The position numbers and the translations under genes are program-made. From Haberlea rhodopensis (taxonomy: Eukaryota; Streptophyta; Magnoliopsida; Lamiales; Gesneriaceae): DNA of 64,000 nt. Shown here one piece after another: positions 1 through 10,116 of this stretch; position 1 is the first letter of the stretch, and each line of letters begins with the position of its first letter. The stretch spans positions 310,001-374,000 of the forward strand of contig CAJQUN010000061.1 of NCBI GenBank assembly GCA_907163345.1. Reading direction: 5' to 3'. The notes under the pieces are model-generated. The model was not told where the DNA came from, searched no databases, and saw only the letters and a program-made list of their open reading frames with translations.

Positions 1-1318
1 CTTAAAGATAGTCCATAGTCAAGTATTATCATGAATCAGGATAATGATAATGCATTGAGACTAGTACGCTTTGATTGATGAATTGTTCATAGATATGAGA
101 TATCAAATCAACACATGGGTGCATGTTAGAGAACGATGTACTGGACAGACCCACCATGAGAATGCTACATGTATAGTTATATGAACGTCATAAGCAATTC
201 TCATAGTGATAATAATGTATGTTATCCTTAGTTCTTGAGATCACCAGAGATCCCAACATAAGGAGTCATGTATCTTGATATTGTCAAACGTTACCTGTAA
301 CAGGGTAAACTATAAAGGCAATCATTGGATACATCACGAATTATGTAGAGGGATGTTGAGTGATCAAGAAAGGATTTGTCCATCCTATATAACAGGAGAA
401 GTGTTCGGGCACTTGATCAAGTAAGACTAAAATGCATGGCCATGCTCGAATGAGTCGATATGTGATATCGAGCTTATTAGTTTATTCTAGTTCTACTTGG
501 GGGTCAAGAAATAAAAGATTGAATATACGAGTATGACTATTCCATGACTCGTGTTCAATCTAAACACATTGGACAAAGGGATTAAGTTACATTGTTAATA
601 TTACACAGTCCATAGGTTATGTCGAGTCAATGACATTCTTGTAATTTGGGTAGCCTTGATGTGTTGCTAGATACCGCTCATTGCTTGTGACATAAAATTA
701 GATTTTATGTCACTGCCAACATTGCAAGATCCTATCGGCTCGTACAAAAGATTAAATCAATAAAGGGAGTTAAAATTCATTGGATGAATTAATTAATTAT
801 GAAGAGTCTTAATTACAAATATTAGATATATGGATTTAATTAATATATTGGGTATGGGCCAATAAGGCTTTTGGAAAGCCTTTTAATTAAATCTAATATA
901 TTATAAACTAATAAGGTGATGAGTTTGGATTAAGAGTTAATTATTATCAAACCTAATAGCCACCTCAAAAATACCTCTCGCCCGCCGCCTCTTGCTCTCA
1001 ATCTCACGCCGCCGCCGCCGCCGTGAATAGGGAGTTGAACGGCCGTCGTTGATCGGTTTTGAACCGTGAGTTTAGTTTTGTTTTAAGAACGAGTCAAGCA
1101 ACTTGTTCTTGAACACCCTTTCGATTTGATTGTGTGGATACCGTAGAGACGAAGGTGCAAATCTTTGTTCGTGACTCGTGGTATTGCAACGAGGATTCTG
1201 CTACAAACACGCTACAAGGGTATGATTCTTATCAATTTCGATATGATTACTTTGTATAGGTCCTTGGTAGGAATCCAAAATTTATTTTCCGCTGCGTTTG
1301 CTTGATCGGATTTCTAAC
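1..1318 (+). repeat. 3' part of an LTR (probable copia), left end outside window
   Basis: The segment has no coding frame. It ends in a U5-like stretch (TTTATTTTCCGCTGCG near 1280-1296) and finishes ...TTTCTAACA at about 1318, as expected of an LTR terminus ending in CA. Directly after it the minus-strand gag frame of the next element resumes without a gap, so the LTR appears to have inserted into that gag. A GCC microsatellite lies at 1007-1024 and a perfect hairpin at 687-713. The plus orientation is inferred from the U5-like end. The left end and any target duplication are outside the window, so solo LTR versus 3' LTR of an element to the left cannot be decided. Confidence 0.5.
687..713. 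other. Perfect 12-bp inverted repeat (hairpin) in LTR
   Basis: Arms GTGACATAAAAT (687-698) and ATTTTATGTCAC (702-713) are separated by three bases. The structure lies inside the 1-1318 LTR, upstream of the GCC-repeat segment. Function is unknown; a regulatory element in U3 is possible. Confidence 0.6.
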
Positions 1319-2281
1319 ATCACTATCACTCCATGTGGCTATTAGAGCTTTCTTTTTCCCTTTATCCTCATTCTTCTTCCTAGGACATTCATTGGCATAA
1401 TGACCTTTATATTGACAATTATACATGTTACCTCTTGTTTGGAATCATGTTTGGTGGCACCGGAGGTCTTTGGCTTGTTGTATTTGTTGTAGAATTTCTT
1501 GACCTTTCTTGTGAACAAGATCATCTCTTCATCATCGGATTGTTCTTTCCTCCCGACCAAGGCTATCCCTTATCTTATGGATCTATCTTCTTCCTTTAAT
1601 CCCTTTCGGGTTGATACTTCAAACTCATGAGTTGCTAAGGTTCCATGGAGTTCATCAAGATCATATGACGCACTATCTCCTTTGTTGGATTCGATGATAG
1701 CCGTCCTCTTGGCATCCCATTCTTGTGGTAAGGCTCTAAGGGCTCTTCTCCATATTTGCTTTGGAGGATACTTTTCTCCTAGTTGGGTAATCTCATTGAT
1801 GATTTGAGTGAACCTTCTAAACATTGAGTCAACATTTTCTCCGAACTCCATCTCAAATGTTTCATACTTGAGTTGTAGAAGATCTATCTTTGCCTCCTTT
1901 ACTTGATTGGTTCCCTCATGAATAATTTGAAGTTTGTCCCAAATCTCCTTGGCGGTTGAGCACATTGAAATTCGTTTGTACTCCTTCATATCTAAAGCAC
2001 AATGCAAAATATTAATAGCTTTAGCATTTTGAGAAATTAAAATCATATCCGCCCTTGTAAAGTCGTCCATTTCTTTGGGAACATTTCTTCCCTCAACTTC
2101 CTTTAAAGGAATATGTGGACCTTTTACAATAATCATCCATAGGTCATAATCTACGGATTGGATGTATAAAGAAATTCTATTTTTCCAATATCTGTAGTTA
2201 TCTCCCGTGAAGAGCGGAGGAAGATTGGTCGATTGACCTTGAGCAAACTCATTTGCTAGATTAGTAAAGAATTTGATTTAA
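1319..2281 (-). pseudogene. SIRE-like copia gag fragment (UBN2 type), broken
   Basis: Reading leftward, the frame 2136-1570 carries the hallmark UBN2/copia gag order: an AKEIWDKL motif, then an IINEITQLGEKYPPKQ stretch, then RALPQEWDAK. Upstream to about 2270 the same frame continues in recognisable gag sequence (PPLFTGDNY... YWKNRI) but no ATG follows the last upstream stop, so the start is lost. After a stop near 1570 the CCHC zinc knuckle region (about 1390-1430) is present, but one missing base between its first cysteine codon and the following tyrosine shifts the frame. The frame then runs ...KKALIATWSDSD and stops dead at the LTR at 1318. No protease or pol follows inside the window. 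The protein would package element RNA. Confidence 0.82.
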
Positions 2282-2296
2282 AACAAAAATCAAATG

Positions 2297-2308
2297 GCTC
2301 TGATACCA
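2297..2308 (-). other. Primer-binding site, tRNA-iMet type
   Basis: On the minus strand the bases read TGGTATCAGAGC, the usual copia primer-binding site complementary to initiator tRNA-Met. It lies two bases inside the LTR end at 2311, which fixes the element's orientation as leftward. Confidence 0.85.
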
Positions 2309-2575
2309 CTTGTTGGAACCGAAGAGGGGGAGTGAATGAGGTTCCTTGGGTACTTTAGCTTTTTAAAATGAATTTGCAAAAAGTCAAGTTTGCGCTGCGG
2401 AAGACTTCAAGTCAATCGAACAATAAATAATAAGAAGTAATAAATAAATGCGTAAAGTAAATAAAGCGATAAATGACACATATATTTTTTATAGAAGTTC
2501 GGCGAGGAATCACCTACATCTCCTCTTCTCGGCTAGAAAACGTCCAACCGAGGTTCCACTAGAACAACTTTGATC

Positions 2576-2747
2576 TTGGCCTTAAGGGCTCCAAGTTAGC
2601 CACAACACACTCTTCCCGAGTAACACACTCTTCACGAGTCTTCTTGGCCTTAAGGGCTCCAAGGATAGCCACACGTAAACTATTCCCGAGTTACCCACAC
2701 TCTTCACGAGTCTTCTTGGCCTTAAGGGCTCCAAGGATAGCCACACA
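2576..2747. repeat. Tandem repeat inside LTR, about 2.5 units of 68-72 bp
   Basis: Units begin TTGGCCTTAAGGGCTCCAAG at 2576, 2644 and 2716. Units 1 and 2 both contain CCCGAGT...CACTCTTCACGAGTCTTC, and unit 3 is truncated after about 32 bp. A short minus-strand frame across this region is a by-product of the repeat. Confidence 0.8.
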
Positions 2748-3088
2748 CTTGCACCAACTTCACTTGTTGATGTCTTATACAATTTCCAACTTGCGTCGGT
2801 GTTGGAGGACCTTACAATAAATCAAATAACACCTTCACGGTGTAACAATACGAAGAACACAAGACTTCTCACACAAGAAATGAATCACAAACTCCAATAC
2901 AACACAAATGTATGAAGTTTGCAATGCTAGATAGAATTTGATTGAACCCAACTTTCTTTTAGTTTATACTCTTGTTTCTTGTCTACAAAATGCTCCAAAA
3001 CATCCATATTTATAGTGTAGAAGGCCCACAAGACTCCTCCTACTAGTTGTACACATAAGGCTTGAATCACTCCAAGATCACCTCAGCC

Positions 3089-3402
3089 ATCGCCTCGGGC
3101 GATCTCCATCGCCACGCACCAGTGGTTGAAATCTTCACTGATCGCCTCAGGCGATGTCCCGATCGCCTTAGGCGATCATTACCAAAAATCAATGTCGTAG
3201 CTTCGGATGATCAAATCGTCCTCACCTCAAACGATCTCTTCATCGCCTCAAACGATCCATGCATCGCCTCAGGCGTTCTACCCATCGTCTCAGGCGATCT
3301 TGCCATGCGCGCGGTCCTCGGCGTCGCTTCAGTCGATGTGCGTGGTGATGTCCCTCTTGGCTGGCATCGCCTGGGGCGATGATCACCATCGCCTGGGGCG
3401 AC
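3089..3402. repeat. Array of imperfect ATCGCCTNAGGCGAT palindromes in LTR
   Basis: At least eight copies of a 15-bp palindrome occur, with perfect or near-perfect symmetry at 3089-3103, 3141-3155, 3162-3176, 3263-3277, 3284-3298, 3366-3380 and 3388-3402, and decayed copies at 3242-3256 and around 3322. Spacing is irregular (6-70 bp), so this is not a simple tandem repeat. Each unit can form a short hairpin. It sits in the U3 half of the minus-strand LTR 2311-3681. Confidence 0.8.
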
Positions 3403-3686
3403 CTGCCCAGTCCTTGCATATTCGATTTTCTTCAACCAATCCACTTTTCAACCATCTTAATCTTGTTTCTCGAACTTGTGGTAACCATCAAAGTTGTAGC
3501 TTATCTTCTTAGCTACGCATGGACACCAAAATCATCGAACATCGAATATTGTTACCATCTCATCATGTACACTAAGTAGACACATTAGTATAACAACACA
3601 AGTTTTGTTAATCATCAAAACTCATAAATAATTCGAAGATAAATTAAGCATTAAACTCAACAATACGTTTAAGGCTCAACAATAAC

Positions 3687-4434
3687 TGTTGGCAGCCATT
3701 TGCTCAAGTTATTCATATGCATCCTTGGCTGTCTTGGAGAAAAGAGTTCCCCCTGTTGCAGCGTCCAGTATGTTCGAGTGGGACCATTCAATCCATTATA
3801 AAACAGCTGGATTTACACCCAGCTCTCGTAGTTATGCTGTGGGCATTTTATAAGTAAGTCTTTGAAACGTTCCCATGATTCATACAGCTGTTCAGTATCA
3901 TCTTGCTTAAAGGTGCTGATCTCGGTCCTTAACAAGGCTGACTTTGCTGGTGGAAAGAACTTTGCCATAAATTTGGATGGCGTGTCATCCCATGCCGTGA
4001 TACTACCAATTGGCAAAGACTGAAGCCAACTTCTTGCTTGATCTCTAAGAGAGAACGGGAACAAGTGCAGTCTGATAGTGTCTCCAGTAACACCATGTAT
4101 CTTTATAGTGTCAGTTATCTCAAGAAAGATCCTCAGATGGAGATTATGATCACTCATAGCTGAACCACAGAATTGGTTTTGCTGCATCATGTTGATCAAT
4201 GTTGGCTTTAGTTCAAAATTGTTTGCACTGATGGTCTGGTGAGCAATACCGGAGTAGTTATTATTGATCGCTGGTTTAAAGTGATCTCTAATAGCTACTG
4301 GAATAGCTTGGGCTTCATGATTTTCAGCAGCCATTTGACTCAACTTGTCCCATCTTGCTTTACGTAGTCGGCGAGCAGTTCTTTCGATTTCAGAATCAAA
4401 TAAAAGCAATTTAGGTCTTCTATATCGTCGCGTA
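3687..4434 (-). pseudogene. Ty3/gypsy (Athila/Tat-like) gag, truncated
   Basis: The frame 4409-3813 reads as a Retrotrans_gag domain: a basic N-terminus (LLLFDSEIERTARRLRKARWD), then LFPFSLRDQARSWLQSLP, WDDTPSKFMAKFFPPAK, and YESWERFKDLLIKCPQH. These blocks are characteristic of Athila/Tat gag. A stop follows ESWV near 3813, and the continuation (IQLFYNGLNGPT, then a shifted frame with GGTLFSKTAKDAYE) runs to 3687, where the copia LTR interrupts it. No ATG is seen upstream; the frame reaches a TAG near 4434. The primer site lies about 120 bp upstream, the normal arrangement. The capsid protein would be non-functional. Confidence 0.85.
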
Positions 4435-4552
4435 CACTACAAAAATCAAGAAACACAAAAAAAGGTATATCTCAAGTACTAAATAAAATAAAAGTTCTAA
4501 ATCAAAACTAAGATTACTTGGCACAATATTAGAATTAAACTATATTATTCAA
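4435..4552 (-). other. 5' leader of the minus-strand Tat-like element
   Basis: Noncoding, A-rich leader between the primer site and gag. No further motif seen. Confidence 0.6.
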
Positions 4553-4570
4553 TCCCCGTCAATTGCGCCA
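4553..4570 (-). other. Primer-binding site, tRNA-Asp type
   Basis: On the minus strand it reads TGGCGCAATTGACGGGGA, a decayed form of TGGCGCCGTTGCCGGGGA used by Athila/Tat gypsy elements. It follows the LTR end (…GCAACA, then AGTTTC) by about six bases, as is usual in this group. Confidence 0.75.
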
Positions 4571-4576
4571 GAAACT

Positions 4577-5994
4577 TGTTGCGTGCAAAACGTATCGCAA
4601 GCGTACGATATCAAGTTTTAGTATATGGATATGCATACGGATGTCGAACCCACGAGGATTTGTCTATAGTATTAATTAAATACTTGGCTAGATGGTCTTA
4701 ATCCTATTTAGAAGAATGAGTAGTGTTGTTGGTTGTCAAATAACGTAAATCACTAACTAGCAGTTGCAACAATTCAAGAGAATTAATTATGAGAAGGATT
4801 CTAGAGGTCCGAAATCACTTGATTATCGACTATGTTTCTTATGATCAATTATAATATTGTAGATTTATCTAGTTTATTAGCCAAGAATTCTTAAGTGCTT
4901 CCTACTCCCTTTCCCAAGTGATAGTAGAAATTATCATTCCATACCAACCTTGATATCCCTATCTAAGATTAAATATCAAACAATATTGATTGCACAATAA
5001 TTCTTTCAAAGGCTTCATTGAAGTTATACGCCTGTCGATGATATAAACATCCACGATGTGTTTTCCTATGTCCTGTTTACAACCTCCTCTCCCGAGTGAT
5101 AGATCACAAACAAATATTATAATTAAATCAATGGCCAGTCAATTAAATTGCATTCAAATCAAGAAAACACACGTAAGCCATGTGATAAATCCTAATATGT
5201 AAATCAATCAAACCAAAACATAATATCCAATCAATTTACGTCTTCCCCTTAGAAAGAAGGGATTAGTTCATCCTAGAATTCATAAAACACATAGACATGT
5301 TTGAGAAATTCATAAACAAACGAAAGTAAGAGAAACAAAATGATATGGAAGCGATTCTCCGTCCCCACATAAAAGCAGCCTTCATTTTGTGATGAAATTC
5401 TTGCCCTTGAAATCCTAGCAGCCTGCAGCCTCCTCAATGTGTCTTGCCCTTCAAAAAATGTCAAAAGTCCTTTAAAAATTAGGTTAGGCCACCTTTTAAA
5501 CCCTTGCATCCGCCAATTTTTAATGGGGTGGACTCGCTCAGAGATGGCTCGCTGTTTTCCAGCGATCGATCTCTACGTCATTATTTTTCGAAAATTTCAT
5601 TTAGCGATCGGTCGCTGTTCCGAGTAAATTGTTCCCCAACATACTGCCCACAGAGATCGATCTCTATTTTTATGGAGATAGATCTATATTTTCAGAGATC
5701 AATCTCTATTTCAGGCGATCATTCTCCATTTTCAGGGATCAATCTCTGATTTCAGGGGATCAATCTTTGATGGCAGATTCTTCATCATCGATTTTTCCTC
5801 TTTTTCTTCGTTTTGCCTTGATTTTATTCCACCATTTTCTCGTTATTTCATGCCATTTTCCTTCTCATAGCACTCATCCTTACTTGGATTCCTGCAAACA
5901 CAAAAACAGACACAAAACTCGTAACTCTGATCGAAAAACCAGCATCAATCCAAAATAAACAAAAGAAATAATAAGTGCAAAAACGCACTTATCA
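4577..5994 (-). repeat. Tat-like gypsy LTR (1.42 kb), flanked by PBS on one side and PPT on the other
   Basis: On the minus strand the LTR starts TGATAAGTGCG at 5994 and ends GCAACA at 4577. The first 20 bases fold as ATAAGTGC / GCACTTAT around a six-base loop. A PBS and gag lie to its left, as for a 5' LTR. A polypurine tract (TAAGTTTAGGGGGTT on the minus strand, 5995-6009) and 3' spacer lie to its right, as for a 3' LTR. The segment 5560-5770 is rich in GATCGATCTCT-type repeats. Confidence 0.78.
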
Positions 5995-6094
5995 AACCCC
6001 CTAAACTTAGATTTTTTCTAGTCCCGAGCAAAATTAAGAACAAAAAAAAGAAACAAACATGAAAACAAAACAAATTCAAAATACTCAAGTTGTG

Positions 6095-6218
6095 CAACGA
6101 TCAATCATGATTGGCCACAAAGATTCATGGTCTAGTATTTAACTCAATTTCAATGCCAACGATCGATCATGATTGGCCACAAAGATTAATGATCTAGTAT
6201 TTAACTCAATTTCCATGC
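6095..6218. repeat. 62-bp tandem duplication
   Basis: Two adjacent units (6095-6156 and 6157-6218) share AACGATC(A/G)ATCATGATTGG and CTAGTATTTAACTCAATTTC with a few substitutions. Confidence 0.85.
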
Positions 6219-6354
6219 CACCCTCAATCAAAAGAGATTTGGTTCACATATATCAATAGGGCTTTTCACAGTACCATTTTGGTTTCAAACTTATTGTCCA
6301 ATAGAATGATAGGCTTATAATAAGAATGGACAATATGAATCAAGGTAATGAGAC

Positions 6355-6377
6355 GTGTGTTTGTGTGTGTGTGTGTG
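6355..6377. repeat. GT microsatellite
   Basis: A GT dinucleotide run with one TT interruption. Confidence 0.85.
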
Positions 6378-7554
6378 AATGTCAATGCATACTCATCAAA
6401 CATGTCTCTCGAGAGTCCATAAATTTAACTTTTGTAACCTTCTCCACTAATATATTGGACGAACATGGCTAGGTCAATAGGTTTTAATTGACTCATAATG
6501 TATGGCATCGGCTCATGGGTTTAACAAAAAGGGTAAGAGTTTCAAAAGATCGAGTAAGTCCGATATATGTATTGTGCACTCCATTTCACTCTTCATTCTC
6601 CTTTTTGTTTATTCATCATTCATTTTTCTTGACTTTTGCCCCTCCATAATTATATCTCTTATCAAACACCACATTTTCTTTTACACATTCAATCATCCAC
6701 TACTTTCTGCCATTGTTTTTCAATTCAACCTTTTTTTCTTCTTTCCCCCCTTTGGTTTATTTTCAATCATGAACATTGGGAGATTTTTGAAATTTTAAAG
6801 TGCAATAAGGGCTTACACACTTGATGGTAGAAATAGTTTATAAGCTATCAACAAGGTGGTTGATGTGGGATTTTGAAATAATGACGAATGGGGGTTATTA
6901 TGTGCTTTTCCACATACCATTCGATTTTCAATAAGCTAAAAGAGGTTACTAAGGAATAAATGATGTTAGTAGGTGGCTCGAAACGCTCAAACTATAAAAA
7001 AATTGCCTAGATCATTCCTAAGCCATATAACGTCTGTATTTCGCCTTGAAGGGCACTCAAGCAAGTTCTAGACTTTTCTCAATTCACATTCAAATTATAT
7101 GATTTGACTATCGTGCTCGATTATTGTCTCAAAACCAAGGTAATACCGGAAAAAATTTGAATGAGACTCTACAATAGATATGCAATTCATCTGAGTCCAC
7201 TCCTTTTACTTTTAGGCTCAAAAGGGCTACTATGGCAATATGTATCAATGAATAAAGGCCCAAGTCAATTACAAAGATTGCCTATATCATTTATATGCTC
7301 ACTTAAATCACATTCAACTTCAAATGACAATCAACTGGGTAATAAAATCATAAGCTCCGCCAATATAGCGAACTACGTGTTCAAAATTTTCACATTTTTT
7401 AGCAGCAATTCTCATCATCGGCCTCACAATTCATTCATACACAACTTATGACTCCACAACTAACTAGACATACTATAAACCAAAATCAAAACCAACTAAT
7501 CAGGAATTCAGGTAAATCATGCAAGGTATGATAAACAAGCAATTCATATGACCC

Positions 7555-7858
7555 CCCTGAGGTCGATCTCTATTTTCAGGCCATCAGTCTCCATTTTCAG
7601 GGATCAATCTTTGATTTCAGGGGATCAATTTCTGATGACAGATTATTCATCTTCGATTTTTCCTCTTTTTGTTCGTCTTGCCTTGACTTTATTCCACCAT
7701 TTTCTCGTTATTTCATGCCATTTTCCTTCTCATAGCACTCATCCTTACTTGGATTCCTGCAAACACAAAACAGACACAAAACACATAATTCTGATCGAAA
7801 AACCAGCATCAATCCAAAAGAAACGAAAGAAATAATAAGTGCAGAAACTCACTTATCA
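7555..7858 (-). repeat. Partial second Tat-like LTR (start of U3 only)
   Basis: About 300 bp repeat the LTR segment 5690-5994 with roughly 90% identity by eye, ending in the same ...CACTTATCA terminus. The rest of the LTR and the whole coding region between this and the 3' spacer are missing, so an internal deletion joined U3 to the spacer. Beyond 7858 sequence of a different (chromovirus) element starts. Confidence 0.75.
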
Positions 7859-8280
7859 GGACTACACCAAGAACTACTATAACATGCTCATTCTAGTAGA
7901 TATAGTATACATCATGGACGAAAGAAACTGTACAAGGATTTCCGTACACAGTTCTGGTGGAAACACATGAAACAGGATGTGCTTGAGTTTGTGAAAAGAT
8001 GTCTGATTTGTCAACAGGTTAAAGTGGAGAGAGAGAGAGACCAGGAGGCGAATGGATGAGTTTAGAGATTCCTCAATGGAAATGGGAATATATTACTATG
8101 GATTTTGTGACCAATTTTCCAAGATTCTGGTTCTGATGCTATTTGGTGATAGTTGACAGATTGATGACGGTAGCACACTTCATACTGTATAGTATGACGT
8201 TTACTTACTTGAGGATGTCTCAATTGTACATTGATGTTGTTTATGCATATAGTTGATGCCATGAGAGATATGCTACTTTT
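7859..8280 (+). pseudogene. Chromovirus-type gypsy integrase relic
   Basis: From 7883 the plus frame reads a HAHSSRYSIHHG...CLICQQVK zinc-finger block with WWKHMKQDVLEFVKRC between the histidines and cysteines, the H-H-C-C domain of gypsy integrases. After stops around 8058 and 8066 the same frame gives EIPQWKWEYITMDFVTNFPR and, after another stop, VIVDRLMTVAHF, which is the start of the catalytic core with its first aspartate (MDFV). Chromodomain and earlier pol are absent. The element's orientation (+) is opposite to the Tat-like LTR on its left. Confidence 0.8.
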
Positions 8281-8818
8281 AGGCATACGATTTAGTTGTT
8301 TTAACGTATGAGGACGATAAAATGATATGTGTTGCTAATATGGGACATGAAGGCTGAGCCACTGACATATTGAGCAGATAGGCATATCATATATGTCCCG
8401 TTATAACAGGATGATGAATGAGACATGTGATGACATATTTGCATTTTTGTGGTGCATGATACAGAAACAATCACAGTTGATATATTACGATGTTTATTTA
8501 TCGTATTGTGTATCTTTATTGTTTTGGGAATGAGATGGTTGCCTATTAATACTCATGTTGTGTGGTTGTTTCTATAGGGACTCATAGACGTGGGAGGCTG
8601 GGATTGTGAGTCGACTTCTGCTGCGAGATGAACCACTGATTATGATTTGAACATGTTAGGTTGTTCATATGTACATGATGTAAATTATGTCACGGTTTTG
8701 AAAATGTTGTAATAACTGACATAGTATGACTCTTAATCAGTGTGAATTATTATTTAATCCTACTTTATAATTGTGTAATGATTTGATACATAAATGATTA
8801 AGTATGGAGGACCTCACA
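8281..8818 (+). repeat. Chromovirus-like LTR tail
   Basis: Noncoding. The ATG/TGA-rich text and the terminus GGACCTCACA at 8818 resemble the end of the 30396-33163 LTR (CCCTCACA). No PBS follows; a different repeat starts at once. Assignment rests on this terminus and on adjacency to the integrase relic. Confidence 0.4.
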
Positions 8819-9697
8819 ATTTGGAATGCCCAACAAGGATATTGAAGAACATGATCGAGAATGCAACAAGAGATGAAGCGAAGATCTACAAACAGTGTCG
8901 ACGCCTTGAGTTTATTCTTGGCGTTAAACATTAGTTTTGCTTTGTTTGCTTTATTATATGAACTAATTTTATTTATCAAGATTTGGAAATCTTTTGTTTT
9001 GAACATATGACTTGATTATTGATTATTGATTGAATTCATATATCTTATATGCATAATTTATGTTCCTAATGCTTTCAAGGGAGTAGCTACCTTTGAATTG
9101 ATATTAGTTATAATGATTGGGATTGACCATTCGATATTGTGATATGGTCTAGTAAATTATGCCGTGAATTTCAGATTAAGATCGAGAGATTAGAGAAACA
9201 CACGTGATAGCAATAGATTACCTAATCGAAAGCTTAGTTTCACAAATCTCAGTGCAAGATTGATTGTTTAATAAGGATACGGGAGTGGCTTATTGCACGA
9301 TAATATTAGGTTCGGTATAGCTTGACCATATTATATTGAATAAATTATGAGTAGTATATTGAATAAATTAGGAAAACTCATCACCTTAGACTTATAGATA
9401 TTCACTCGAGGGTCATAGTGATTGATAATCTTCTCAAGTAGAATTTGTTTGTTAACTTTTATTTGTTTGGTTGGATTAGTAGTTTAATTTAGTTAATTAA
9501 TATTTTATTGAGCTCATTCATATGTTAAATATAGTTTAAAGCGTCTTATTTGGTACTTACAGTTAGTCCATGTGGGATCGACAACATGTTCTTCATAATC
9601 TATACTAAATTTTGACAAACGTGCACTTGCGGTATAACCTGTGCTATTTGAGTCAAAGCGTGCATCGATAGAATTTATTGTTAAATAAGCACGATCA
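8819..9697 (+). repeat. 3' part of a plus-strand Tat-like LTR
   Basis: The segment aligns along most of its length with 54091-54930, sharing AACAAGGATATTGAAGAACATGATC, CTTTCAAGGGAGTAGCTA and TTTAAAGCGTCTTATTTGGTACTTACAGTTAGTCCAT-type blocks. It ends ...CACGATCA at 9697 directly before a primer site, so it is the R-U5 end of an LTR whose U3 was lost at the junction with the chromovirus tail. Confidence 0.75.
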
Positions 9698-9703
9698 AGT
9701 TTT

Positions 9704-9721
9704 TGGCACCGTTGCCGGTGA
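9704..9721 (+). other. Primer-binding site, tRNA-Asp type
   Basis: TGGCACCGTTGCCGGTGA lies six bases after the LTR end. It differs at two positions from the Athila/Tat primer site TGGCGCCGTTGCCGGGGA. Confidence 0.78.
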
Positions 9722-9849
9722 CTAATCCTAGTATAATACACGATATTTTTATGTAATTAACCATTTTTTATTTACTTATATATTTTCAAAAAAAATATTT
9801 GATTGTTTAATTATATGTATCTTGTGAGGTATTTGGGATGTTTCATTAA

Positions 9850-10116
9850 CAAGTATTCACAAGCTTTGCCCAACAACTTTCCGAGCCATTATATGTAGCT
9901 TGGGAGAGACTCAATGAATTGACAGACAAATTTCAGTATCATAACTTTTCGAAATATACCCTTCTGCAATTTTTCAACAGTTGATTGGATGCAGAAACAC
10001 AATGATGGGTATTGAACGGGGCTTTGACAACTGGTAGTCCTTTGTTTTCTAAAGATGAAGATAGTGTGTTGCACCTGTTCAATGATATTGCGGATTTTGA
10101 ATACCATTGGCATTGA
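9850..10116 (+). pseudogene. Tat-like gypsy gag fragment (C-terminal part)
   Basis: The plus frame QQLSEPLYVAWERLNELTDKF followed by YHNFSKYTLLQFFN is the same conserved block as ESWERFKDLLIKCPQHNYESWV in the minus-strand gag at 3813-4409. A shifted continuation reads GALTTGSPLFSKDEDSVLHLF, equivalent to the GGTLFSKTAKDAYE block. The N-terminal part between the PBS and this block is missing. This gag follows its own PBS in the expected order. Confidence 0.75.

Larger units (their letters stand above)
2311..3681 (-). repeat. 5' LTR (1.37 kb) of the left SIRE-like copia element
   Basis: On the plus strand the LTR starts TGTTGGAACC at 2311, next to the PBS, and ends GGCTCAACA at 3681, giving TG/CA termini. 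Beyond 3681 a minus-strand gypsy gag frame begins immediately. That gag reads ...CAAATGGCTGCCAACAGTTAT up to the junction, so the copia element inserted there. The partner end is outside the window or lost. The LTR contains a 68/72-bp tandem repeat (2576-2747) and an array of ATCGCCTNAGGCGAT palindromes (3089-3402). Confidence 0.82.
5995..7554 (-). other. 3' noncoding spacer and polypurine tract of a Tat-like element
   Basis: No coding frame is supported. On the minus strand the segment ends in a polypurine tract directly before the LTR at 5994. Its content (ACTTGAGTGCCCTTCAAGGCGAAAT-type text near 7030-7070, then CACATCAACCACC and long CT-rich stretches near 6580-6760) matches, in opposite orientation, the spacer at 11200-12100 in general order and wording. 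Long 3' spacers are typical of Athila/Tat elements. It also contains a 62-bp tandem duplication and a GT microsatellite. The small open frames here are fortuitous. Confidence 0.6.

Noticed and set aside
2582..2782. Short minus-strand frame with repeated LSLEPLRPRRLVKS
   Set aside because: It is a translation of the 68-72-bp LTR tandem repeat, not a gene.
3089..3402. CRISPR-like array of palindromes
   Set aside because: Spacing is irregular, there are no unique spacers of constant length, and the context is a plant LTR.
3062..3512. Overlapping open frames of about 100 codons on both strands
   Set aside because: They are created by the GC-rich palindrome array inside an LTR; composition is repetitive and no domain is visible.
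5504..5958. Open frames with DRSIF/SIS repeats
   Set aside because: They read through GATCGATCTCT-type repeats in a gypsy LTR, with no coding signature.
6502..7451. Small hydrophobic frames that could look like membrane peptides
   Set aside because: They lie in CT-rich spacer of a Tat-like element; hydrophobicity follows from T-rich composition.
8737..9006. Minus-strand 89-codon frame
   Set aside because: It crosses the junction of two LTR remnants and has no coding similarity.
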